From: Vishniacozyma victoriae
Taxonomy: Eukaryota; Basidiomycota; Tremellomycetes; Tremellales; Bulleribasidiaceae
Assembly: GCA_017654735.1 (NCBI GenBank)
Contig: JADPYG010000088.1
Span: 2,480,001-2,544,000, forward strand
DNA: 64,000 nt
Direction of reading: 5' to 3'
Shown piece by piece: positions 46,401 through 56,932 of the stretch (its first letter is position 1; each line of letters starts with the position of its first letter). The translations under genes were made by a program, and so were the position numbers. The notes beneath the pieces were generated by a model, which was not told the DNA's origin, searched no databases, and worked only from the letters and a program-made list of their open reading frames with translations.

Positions 46401-49400
46401 TGAAGGAGATTAGAATGACCAACATGGCTCTCAAGCGAGTTCCACCGAGTATACGACATAGCTCGACCTTGTCTAGGCTAGACATATCGTCAAATAGGAT
46501 AGCCGACCTCGAATCCGTCCCCCTGCACGAGATCACGACGCTACTTTCGCTCAAGGTACAGAATAACAAGCTCAGTTCGATCCCTAGCTATTTCGTACAG
46601 ATGAAGGCCCTCAAGTACCTCAACATCTCTAATAACAAGTTTGAGACTTTCCCAGCTGTTGTATCTGAGATGAGTAACCTGGTCGACCTCGACATATCAT
46701 TCAACAATATCGCAGAACTACCTTCTGAAATGTCGAATTTGAAATCGCTCGAAAGGTTGTTGGCATACGGTAACGACCTCACGACTTTCCCGGAATCGTT
46801 CTCTACCCTTGCGAATCTGCGAGTACTGGACGTCCGCCGAAACAAGTTGACGGATCTGACTTCGGTTTATGCTCTGCCGAATCTGGCTACTCTACAAGCC
46901 GACTACAATAATCTCGTCACCCTCGACGCTCAGATAGGAGCCAAGGTCCGACAGTTTAGTGTTCCCCATAATTCCGTCACTCGATTCACTCTGGCGCCAT
47001 TGCCAAACATGCAGGCTGTCACATACGCCCTGACGCACCTGAATCTGTCTCATGGAAAGATCTCGACATTGGCAGATGAAGCTCTATCTGGACTGGTCAA
47101 CTTGGTCGACCTGAAATTGGATTTCAATCAATTTACCCGACTTCCATCCACCTTGGGCAAACTCGTCAACCTCGAAGTATTCTCCTGTACCGACAATCTA
47201 ATCGACACATTCCCAGTTGGCTTTGGGCGCATGGCTAAGTTACATACCGTCAATTGTCACAATAACAACCTAAGAGAAATTCCGGGGGATCTATGGCATT
47301 GCGGCTCGCTTCGATCTTCGAATTTCAGTTCCAACTTGCTCAATTCATTGCCCATGGTCCCCGAAGAAGCAGACAACAAGGAAACGAATAGAAATGCCCT
47401 TCCAGCTGCCGCTTACTCGGTCGAAAAGATCTACCTGGGAGACAATCAATTGTCGAGTGATGTCTTTCACCTTCTCGCACTGTTGCCCAGTGTCAAGGTC
47501 ATCAATCTCAGTTTCAATGATATTTACGAGATCCCGGCATACACCCTTAGTCGGCTGGATAAATTGGAAGCGTTGTACCTATCGGGCAACAAATTGACTA
47601 GTCTTCCCTCGGAGGACTTGGTGAGATTGCAGAGTCTCAAGACGCTCCATCTGAATGGAAATAGGCTGCAGACTCTGCCTTCCGAGTTGGGAGCTATAAA
47701 GTCACTCCTCCATTTGGATGTCGGCAGCAATGTGCTCAAGTACAATATTGCCAATTGGCCATATGATTGGAATTGGTAAGTGAACGTGGGTGTTGTTCGG
47801 TTTCTAAGCTGATGTGCAGGAACTGGAACACCGGTCTACGATACCTCAATCTCTCGGGAAACAAACGATTAGAGATCAAGCCAACCAGTGCTCAAGATAT
47901 CTCGCACGCCTCGAGTCTCCGTAAAGAGTTGTCCGACTTTACTGCTCTTACCGATCTTCGAGTCCTCGGTCTCATGGACGTCACTTTGCGTATACCCTCG
48001 TTGCCCGATGAATCTGATACCAAGCGAGTACGAACTTCGTTTTCCGACATCAACAACATGGCGTACGGTATTTCGGATATGTTGGGGTACGACCACTTGT
48101 CAATGTTTGACATGGTTGTACCCAATTTCAGAGGAAACGACAACGAGTGTATCTTTGGAATGTTTGGTGGGCCGGCACCTACGCAGCCATCTGGCAAAGT
48201 CGCTCGTTTCCTCCAAGAAACACTGGCAAGTGCTTTATCGGAACAACTCGAAAAGCTCGAAGATTACGAAAGTGTTACCGATGCCATGCGTCGATCTTTC
48301 TTGTTTTCGAATAGACAAGCTTTCGACTATCTCACTTCGGTCGCTCAGGAACGTAAACGATCCGTTTCAAGTTCTCATTCAGTCGATGACATGTTTAAGG
48401 CTTGGTCGCCTGGCCCAACGTCACTCTTCAAGACCGGTGCTTCTGGTGCGGTTGTCTACCTAGTCGATAAGACTTTGTACTGTGCCAATGCTGGACAGGC
48501 TCTTGTCGTCATTTCTAGAAAAGGAGAGGCAGAGTTGTTGTCCAAGAACCATCTCAGTACAGATCGAGAAGAGACCGCTAGGATCCGACGGGCCGAAGCT
48601 TGGGTATCGACAAAGGGATACATCAATGACGAAAAGGAGATGGATATCTCTCGAGCTTTCGGATACTGGCAACTGGCGCCTGCTGTCAATGCCTCGCCAG
48701 AGATTCGCGTTCGAACATTGACAGAGACCGATGAATTCGTCATTATCGGAAATAGTGCTCTGTGGGCTTGCTGCTCTTATCAAACGGCTGTCGATATCGC
48801 TCGAACCGAAAAGGATGATCCGATGATGGCCGCTCAGAAATTACGTGATTTCGCCATTTCATACGGTGCTGAAGGATCCGTCATGGTCATGGTCGTCAAC
48901 GTCTCCGATTTGTTCCATGGTCGAGGAGGAGGGAACCGCGTTCGAGGTGCCGGCTCTGGATCACAGATCATGCCTGATCTATCTGCTGCCGATGATCACA
49001 ATTTCATGCGAGCCGTCCGACGACGATATGAAGAGGTGGGAGATCGAACTCTGAATCGACTACAGCAAGAAATTGAGCCTCCTCAGGGTCAAATCGCCAT
49101 TGTCTTTACGGATATCGTCAACTCGACCCATCTTTGGGATACCAATGCGAGTATGCCAACTGCCATCAAGATGCACCATAATCTGATGCGACGACAATTA
49201 CGTCTGGATGGTGGATACGAAGTCAAGACTGAAGGAGATTCATTCATGGTTTCCTTCCAGACTGTCACCGCTGCCATCTTGTGGGCATTCAATTGTCAAA
49301 TCGGTCTACTACGGGAGGAATGGCCTCGAGAACTACTCGAATGTCCAGATGGAAATGTCGTACACGACTCGAATGGAAATATCGTCGAAAGAGGTCTACG

Positions 49401-50306
49401 AGTCAGGATGGGTATACATTGGGGTGCACCTCAATGTGAACGTGATCCCATCACTAGGAGGATGGATTACTATGGTCCCATGGTCAATCGAGCTGCTAGG
49501 ATCAATGCTAGTGCCGATGGTGGTCAGTTGATGGCTAGTCAGGATGTCATCTACGAGATTGAACTATTGAGAGATTACCTCGATAGTCTCGATGATGAGG
49601 GATTGACGGAGTTGCCTGCGGAATTGAAGAGGGAGGTGCAGGAGATTAGGCGGGTTGGGATCGAGATTAGGGATATGGGAGAGAGGAAGCTCAAGGGTCT
49701 CGAAGGTGAGTGAAGCGCATCTGTGCTTCATTATGGTGCTAATGAGTAGTTCCTGAAAAGTTGCACTTGCTCTATCCCAAAGCTCTGGTCGGTCGATTGG
49801 AAATCTCAAACGATATCAGAGCCAATGTCGAGGTCAACGCTCAAAAGTTCCACTCGGCATCCCGATCAATCGATATCGAGCAAGTCAAGGAATTATCAGC
49901 CCTAGTCCTACGTCTTGAAGCGTTGTCTGCGGCCCAACATGATCCCCCTGCCCCTCCACCATCAGACCCCACTTCACCAAAATTAGGTTCAGCCCGATTA
50001 GCAGTAACCACCTCGTCCCAGCAAGTTCCGCAGGTCACGAGACCTCCATCCTTCCTCGGCCCATGTATTCGGGAGGATATGACGGATGAAGAATTGACAT
50101 TGATTATTGAGAGCTTGACCACGAGAGCAGAAAACACAATGTCGACTTTGGTATGTCCCCATCTACAAGCATATGACGGGGCTGACTTGCAGTATTTCAA
50201 ACACCTTGGTGGATTCTCTTCAGTCTTGGCTGCTCTCGAACAGGCAACAAGGACGGATCCGAGGTTGATTGTTCATGCTCTGGCACTGATGAATGGTGCG
50301 ATGTAA
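43480..50306 (+). CDS. CAC1: Adenylyl cyclase (fungal class III, RA-LRR-PP2C-CYC)
   Basis: Seven exons (43480-44473, 44519-45807, 45856-46024, 46068-47775, 47820-49705, 49750-50150, 50193-50306) encode about 2186 residues, the size of Cryptococcus Cac1. It makes cAMP for PKA signalling. Domains in order: a 750-residue disordered Ser/Pro-rich N-terminus; a Ras-association domain starting at MIRIYRADGNYSIHTFP (45862); a long array of leucine-rich repeats (LDISSNRIADL, LKYLNISNNKFE and so on); a PP2C-like domain with a degenerate metal site (FGMFGG in place of FDGHGG); the catalytic domain with IAIVFTDIVNSTHLW, GGYEVKTEGDSFMVSF, RMGIHWGAP and YYGPMVNRAARIN; and a C-terminal helical region for the cyclase-associated protein. 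The catalytic aspartates are present. Confidence 0.96.
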
Positions 50307-50618
50307 ACGGCGAGGAGAAGAGGATGATGGTTGTATAATGATTTCATCGAAGGACTTTTGTATTGTATCATAATTAGTCTCATTGCATGTATTCTGCATT
50401 TCCGATCAATCAATTCTGCCCCCCCGCATGGCAGTCAGTGATCGCGGCAGCACGTTGGCAACACATGCTCAGGAAACATTGTTCCCAGATACAGTCAAGG
50501 CCTCTTGTTCGTTATCGTAAGACTTCTAGCCCTGTGGACAGATCTCGCAGGTATGAAACGGTGCATTCGTAATATCATCAAGATTATCAATCATAAGTTC
50601 AGAAAACGTTTGCAAGAC
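50307..50618. other. Intergenic region between convergent genes
   Basis: The 312 bases hold two 3' ends only. Nothing else seen. Confidence 0.4.
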
Positions 50619-51992
50619 CTAAGCAGTAGCAGCAGGAACCGCATACTTGGCTCTAGCCATTTTCATCCTCCTCTCACAATCCTCCAGAGTCCGATGAAAT
50701 CCCATCAAAACCTCATCCAACACTTCCCTCGTCCCCTTTTCCCCTTTCAATCCCCTTTGAACCTGACTTCGTTCCCATTGCTCAATAGCCACTTTTGCCC
50801 TTTCTTCCATCGCTTTCCTCTCCTCCCAGGTCATTAATGTACTTTTCAATCCTTTAATCTGGCGAGTTGTAGATGTTTGAACAGATTGATTGAGATGGAC
50901 TGATTCAGATAATTGCTTCAAGTCCGAGACGAGGGATTTGTTTTCGGAAATGATTTCTTGGATTGTGTCGGATATTACTGATGATCCGGGATCGTGGGCT
51001 GTTGTGAATGATTCGTCGGGGTTGAGTGGCATGTCGGCTTGGTCGAAGGATTCTTCAGTGATGATATCTAGTGATGCCTCATCACTGACGGTGATCAAGG
51101 GAGTGTGAGTATCAGGCTCGATGGGTCCAAGGACATCAAGTAGACCATTAATGAGTTCGGGTGTGGGTGGTGTTGAGGCGAAATCTCTCCGTATAGTCGA
51201 TAATTCTTTCGTCTGCACCTCACTCGCTTTGCTCGACTTTTCCACCGTCTCGAGGTAGCTTCCGAGAACGCCATCCTTTCCTTTTGTACATGTATTATCG
51301 GCGGTGCTGGGTCTGTTTCGGTTGAGCGAGTGTGTTAGACCTTTGTCCTTGACCTCAACTGCTTCGGGATTCGGCTTGACTGAAAGCTCGGGCTCGATCT
51401 GCTTGAGGGAATTGACAAAGCGGGCGATATCGTCCACTTGATCTTGAATAACAGCAATCATATCCTCCTCCATCTTGGGCGTAGGTAATCCAGCTCCATT
51501 GATCGAAAACAGTGAATCTCGACTACGATCCCCATCCGTTTCTAGATCCGGTACAGAATCCCCCTCTTCTCCCCCACTGGAATTCATTTCCAGGCTGTCA
51601 TCTTGGCCGATTTGATAGAGTGATTGATCTACCTCATCACACGAGTCTAAAGCGGATAAACGACCTGGCGAAGCGGTAGCGGTATAATAAGTTGATGTTG
51701 CTGATGTACGAGCTCGGCGGGGTGTGGTGTGATTCTTGGGTTGACTTTTGCTAAGCTTGATATTTGGTGTTGGGGGAGATGGGGATAGGTATTGATTATT
51801 GTTTCTTTCATTGAGAGCTGAGGAACTGTTGTCGTTATCGTTATCGTGATCGTGGAAATTGTGATTAAGCTCAAGGTCAAGCTCAAGTTCATCTGCCAAA
51901 CTCAATCCCAGTCCAGCATTCGCTGGACCATCGTCAAAGTGAGGATCCAACTCCATCTCTCCTCCTAGTTCATCTGCTAGACTCATGGCCAT
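50619..51992 (-). CDS. Acidic coiled-coil protein of unknown function, intronless
   Basis: A single open frame of 457 residues that I do not recognise. It opens with two related LADEL repeats (MSLADELGGEMELD, LSLADELELDLEL), then an Asn/Asp-rich HDHDNDNDN stretch, a Ser/Pro/Thr-rich linker, a helix MIAVIQDQVDDIARFVNSLKQIE, and a C-terminal coiled coil from SDTIQEIISENKSLVSDLKQL through LEDCERRMKMARAKY. Being intron-free is unusual in this window. The heptad pattern suggests self-association or a structural role such as spindle-pole or Dam1/MIS12-like assemblies, but this is speculation. Confidence 0.78.
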   Translation of the reverse strand: MAMSLADELGGEMELDPHFDDGPANAGLGLSLADELELDLELNHNFHDHDNDNDNSSSALNERNNNQYLSPSPPTPNIKLSKSQPKNHTTPRRARTSATSTYYTATASPGRLSALDSCDEVDQSLYQIGQDDSLEMNSSGGEEGDSVPDLETDGDRSRDSLFSINGAGLPTPKMEEDMIAVIQDQVDDIARFVNSLKQIEPELSVKPNPEAVEVKDKGLTHSLNRNRPSTADNTCTKGKDGVLGSYLETVEKSSKASEVQTKELSTIRRDFASTPPTPELINGLLDVLGPIEPDTHTPLITVSDEASLDIITEESFDQADMPLNPDESFTTAHDPGSSVISDTIQEIISENKSLVSDLKQLSESVHLNQSVQTSTTRQIKGLKSTLMTWEERKAMEERAKVAIEQWERSQVQRGLKGEKGTREVLDEVLMGFHRTLEDCERRMKMARAKYAVPAATA

Positions 51993-52345
51993 TGTGTGTC
52001 GTGTTCGTTATGAAAGTGGGATAAGGCTTAGCGTAAAAAGTATTGTCTCGGATGGATTTCGTCAAGGTCGTTTAAATCGTTTAGCGTGATGTATGGGTAG
52101 TTGTGTGTTGACAAGAAAATCAACAGGTCATGAGAGAAGATCTAGTGGTCGTTATGAATGACTGAGACATGAGCTCTGGCCCACATGGAACAAGACAAAC
52201 AAAAGTAACGAAAAGGTGAAACACAAAGGATCATCCGAGAAGTGTCAGTTGGTGATCATCGTCATCTCGAGATACCCCACTTCGTCAAGTGGGGTTGTGC
52301 AGCACATAATCTGTTTTATGCCATGCAACATGTTATGTGATATGC
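51993..52345. other. Intergenic region upstream of the coiled-coil gene
   Basis: Promoter of the minus-strand coiled-coil gene and 3' flank of the DUF1308 gene. No coding content is supported. Confidence 0.4.
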
Positions 52346-54261
52346 CTATGTTGGATACGAGTAATCCCCTTGCTCAAACTTCACCCTCTTGCCCTCGCCC
52401 ATGCACCTATAAGGCAACATCCAAAGTGCCGCGTTTCCCCTCCCTTCCACCCCATCTGCCTTTTCCAATTCGTAACTCGCCTGATGCCATCCCCTTGGTT
52501 TCCATCTTGATTGAGTCCACAGATCCCTGAAAACCACAGTACCCATACAAAGGGTCGTCATTCCCTCTGCTGCACCTCTTGCGAATGCTCCTACCGAAAC
52601 GATAGTGAATGGCTTGGATAGCTGAGCGACTTTGGCGACGGGTAGTTTACGGTGTTGAAGGAATGAGGGTAAGATTTTGGCTTGGCGTGAATCGGGCTGC
52701 TCGAGTGAGATGTAGTATTCAGATAGGAATTGAGTGCAAGCTGCCGAGAGAGATTTATGGAATCCAGTCATGTTTTGTCGTTGTCTAGGTGTTTCGTCGT
52801 CGAGGAATTCAGAAAAGACCTTGACTTTTAGATTCTTCAAGCAGCCCTCTTTTCCTTGATATCGACTGCCTTCAAAGAAATCTCCTTCTTCAAGACCAAG
52901 CATTCTCCTCATCCTCCTCTGCTCAAGTCCCTCCCCTACTACCATAGCACTACCCAACGCCTCCTTGATATGTGTAACGGCATCTTGTGTTGCCCAAAAT
53001 TCAACCTCTTCCCCAGGACTGTCCAATGTATCGCGTATCTCCTCGATTAAAGGTCTCTCAATCTCATCCAAGATTCCTTTAACCAATTCTCTCGAATTCT
53101 GACTTTGTCCTCTCCAGGTTCCTGCTCCCTCATTCCCTTGTCGACCTTCTCGACCTTGTACCAAGAACCCCTCTGGTCTGAAGAATCTTTGTTTCGCTTC
53201 CTCCTCATCTGCTGGTAACGGATGATGTAGGAGATCACTACATATACCCAGCAAGGCCGTCGGGTCGAGATTGATCTTTCTTGCCGGTCTCAACTTTTTG
53301 TTCTTCCACACCGCAGAAGGAAGCTCGAGGGGCGTATCATCCAAATCCCCAAAGACAAGGTTGACACCTTTATTGCGGATAGCTTGAAATGTAGCCGGTA
53401 TACGATCATCGTCATAACCTCCCTCTGGGAACTCTTGCATCCGAGCCAGCCTGATTGTGAGGTGTGGTATAGATGCCCCTGGAGGTCTTTCGCACGATTC
53501 CATGAGTGCTAGTAAATTGTCGACCAGCTCGATGATCGAATTCGTGAGTGGAGCCTTGCGGTCGGAAGGGCCGACAGACTCGTCGATATCTGAATCGGAA
53601 TCGTAATCCGAGTTGATATATGAATCTTGTTCGCGGAATTCGGCCAAGAGATTGGAAGGTTTCTTGCTATTCATCAACATTCACCGTTGAGGTACAGCTT
53701 CAAGCTTACCTATAGATCCTAATCCATTCCTGACCGCCCGCAGCGATGATATCCACAAAACCCTCATCTTGACCCCTTGCTTTCTCCTTCTCCTTCCCCT
53801 TCCTACCCTGTGATTTATTCTTGACCCCGTTCGCCTGTCGATCCTCTGCGACAGCTTGACTATGCATCATGATTTTGACAGCTGCGATGGGTGCTGGAGC
53901 TAGTAAGAGCTGCTTGACGAATGTGATGTACCCTAGGACATTTGGTAATGGATCTTCCTTTGGTAATACTTGAGATTCGAGGGACTGGTATCAGCATTAC
54001 ATCTTTGCCATGTAGACGTACAGCTTCAAGGAGAGTCATTTGGGTTGACATGGAGTCGATAAACTTCCTCATGCCAAGAGGATCGCCGCTTGTCCATGGT
54101 GTATTACGATTATCGATAACGGGTGGATGGAACCCAAAAAGGTCTGAGCAACTTGGTGTACCGTCCGGCGTTGGGTTCTCCACGATAGGAGCCAGAAGGT
54201 CTATTGCTTGCCGGAGTCGCCTGATGGCTTCTTCAAGATGGGGTGTGAAATCTGTCTCCAT
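52346..54261 (-). CDS. DUF1308/UPF0415 (C7orf25-like) protein
   Basis: Three exons on the minus strand (54022-54261, 53710-53984, 52346-53666) encode about 611 residues. The N-terminus is a helical LEEAIRRLRQAIDLLAP region. The middle has LGYITFVKQLLLAPAPIAAVK, a lysine-rich loop, and the family-typical GFVDIIAAGGQEWIRIYS. The C-terminal third carries KINLDPTALLGICSDLLHH, a long helical region, and SKPFTIVSVGAFARGAAEGMTTLCMGTVVFRDLW. This order matches the UPF0415/DUF1308 family, whose C-terminal part is a predicted PIN-like fold; the biochemical role is not established. I chose METDFTPHLEE as the start; an in-frame ATG at 54318 would add 19 residues. Confidence 0.75.
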
Positions 54262-54469
54262 ACTGACTGTATGTGCAACGAACAGTGAGCAGAAGTTGAA
54301 TTCACTTGACGACTCCAAGATGGATCATCAAAGTGGAGGTGCAGCTGAATCAAGAATTATCAGACATACATTTCATGCTACAAGTACTATTGAAGGGTTG
54401 CTATGCGAATGACCGATGTCCGGATGCCTATAATACATATTGGGAATCCTTCTCACTCTCAGCCTCGAA

Positions 54470-56489
54470 TCAAGTATCAATGGTGAATTCCCATCGTCGC
54501 TACTCATCAGCTTGGTCCACAGGTGATAAATCAGTACGTACGTCCATGTAGCCGCGGAGAGTGTCGTCCAGCAGGATATCATGTCGCTTCTGGACATATG
54601 CCTGGATCGTTAGTCGTTGACATCACTCAAAAGAGGGGACTGACCGATTCATTGGTGATGTCCTGCCGCAGTTTGGCCAGAGATTGGTTCTCAACAGGCT
54701 GTTCCAATAGGAAACTGAGGTTCTCGACTGCCCTCTCCAGATCCCTCTGGTTATCTTCAAAGAGCTCCGTGGTGTTGTTTCGCTTTAGGCTACTGATCAA
54801 TTGCTGTACGAAGAGTGTTCAGTAACTCACTAAAAGGCCATACAATACGACCACTTGAGTGTGATCCTCGCTTTCACAACGACATCCACGGCTTGCTTAG
54901 CAAACTGGACCTCGATCCATGAAAGATTACCCGAACTCTGCATTTGCTCCATCTTCTTTTCGGTGTTCTTGTAAAACTCGGCGTCCAGCTTGGCTGAATT
55001 GTCGTGATTTGCCCACCGGTTGAAGAACTACACATCAGTATTCAGCTTGATGGCGTGACTTACATGTAGGTATCGTTCCAGACTTGCTCGACTTTTCGCT
55101 TGGGCATCACGAGCGTTGACTCCTGATTTTTCGTCGAATCGATTACACTGATACCAGGCGTTACCGTGATCTGACCAAGGGCCCATGCAGACCCAGCAGA
55201 ACTCCCATTTACATTTCTTGCACGTCATGTGGCTATCCCGTCAGCTATTACTCGCATTCAAGAAGCGGATGAGCTTACTTGCATCCACCAGCTTTTTCGA
55301 TGGTAGAGCTACATTTCTCGCATTCCTTGGTATTGGCATTCAACCAATTCGCAGTCTCCGAGTCGTCTGCGCATTTCTTCTCCCACTGCTTGACGACTTT
55401 ACAGAGGACCGGTCGATGGGTATCGGCGTAGCCGCATCCGAAACACAATTGGCGCTCGCATTTGCATTCGACAATGGGGACGATTTGGTTCAACATCCGT
55501 GCTGGAGCTTGGGAACACTCAATGATATACTCGCAGTTCCTATGAGGGCACCATCGGAGGTTCGAGGCGTCAGAGACGAATGACGCGTTGAGCAGTGTGT
55601 GATACCTGACATCAGTCTCGTCTTGACTGCTGCGAGGAGTGACTCACTTCTTAGATATCTCTGGGCTGACAAATCGGTCCACGATCTCACCCTTGATGAT
55701 TCTGTCACATCCGCTCTCCATACATTGTATCTTGCTTGACTCCCCATCCTTGGCGACTTTCCCAGCCAAATACTCTGTCCAGCAATCTACACAAAACCGG
55801 TGCTCGCAACCCATTGCCATGGTCGTCTTGTCCAACTCTTCTCTTGGGAAGTCACAGCAGCAGATTGGGCATTCGAAAGGACCACTGGATAGACTGGAGA
55901 CAGAGGGTTTGCTTCGTTTGATAGAGGCTGACGAGCTCGATTTCGCGTTTCGAGGACGAGCGCGAGGCGATTGGGGTAGAGGACGGGTAGATTGGCTCGG
56001 CGATGATGGTGGTGAGAGACCAGCTTCTTGGAATACACCAGCCGGGTCATTCCAGAATTGCTCTTGCAATTTCTCCGAGTTCCACACATAGTGACGGAGG
56101 AGTATCGCTGCTGTTGATGACTATTGATCAGCTGACACAGTACGCTCATGCATTAGCTGCACATACCGAGACCTCAAGCAGAGTTTGAATGTTGGAGACC
56201 GCTGTGGTCTGCATGTCGATAATCTCCTGTAATGATCTGACTTTGTAGTCGACATCATACGGCTTCTTCTTTGGCGCTTCTGCTCATTAGTAAGCCTCAC
56301 TGAATGTATCTCTCACCTTCGATACCGGGACTGAGTACATCATACGCATCAGGCTCAGACTCGGATTCTGTTTTGTCAGCTTCGAGTGACATCCATGGTC
56401 GTCAAGGACTTACCTGGATCCATCCCATCATGGTCAAAGCCCTCGTCATCATCATACACCAGATCATCATAATCCTCTTCAGACGACAT
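54470..56489 (-). CDS. Ariadne-type RBR E3 ubiquitin ligase
   Basis: Ten exons on the minus strand (56414-56489, 56317-56367, 56167-56279, 55648-56120, 55279-55605, 55064-55232, 54831-55027, 54645-54792, 54542-54601, 54470-54499) encode about 547 residues. The acidic start [17 protein letters not shown] is the usual Ariadne N-terminus. RING1 is CPICCCDF...[10 protein letters not shown], the IBR follows with CEYIIEC and [16 protein letters not shown] cysteines, and RING2 is [19 protein letters not shown], holding the catalytic cysteine in AGGCNHM. The Ariadne domain follows with [36 protein letters not shown] and a final RRWEF. Family members work with neddylated cullin-RING ligases and UbcH7-class E2s. 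The last exon (30 nt) is chosen because it restores the RWEF end. Confidence 0.9.
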
Positions 56490-56932
56490 GGTACTGTTGT
56501 TCGAGTTCACTTGCTTCGTTTGAGGTTCGGATGATTTGATATGCTTGTGATCCCGCTCAGGTGACGATTCTGGCGAGAGAAGGTGCTTGTGCGGGTTTAG
56601 TGATTGAGAGACGGACGGCAGGGTGGCGGAAGGTCTAAAGATGTCGAGCAGAGGTTCTGGCTCGTTTGAGGTGCGGCTTAATGATAGATTTGGGTTGGAT
56701 GGACTCGAGGGTATTGACCTAGAGTGTGTGAGTTGTAAGATATAATCAACAATGACCTGTTTCAGAAGACAGTTGATGATATACAGCACAGAGGAAGAGA
56801 ACAGGAACCTCCACTTCAGAAGTAGGCGCATGTACAGATGTCCCCTACGCACGCCTACTTTGATACTGAAAGTCAAGCAACTCTGTTGATCTTGCTATAC
56901 TTGCTATACCTCAACGACCTGACCTAGGCAAC
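56490..56932. promoter_or_regulatory. Divergent promoter region, Ariadne ligase / NUP84
   Basis: The 443 bases between divergent start codons hold both promoters. The right half carries CTATAC repeated at 56895-56909. No gene is supported. Confidence 0.4.
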
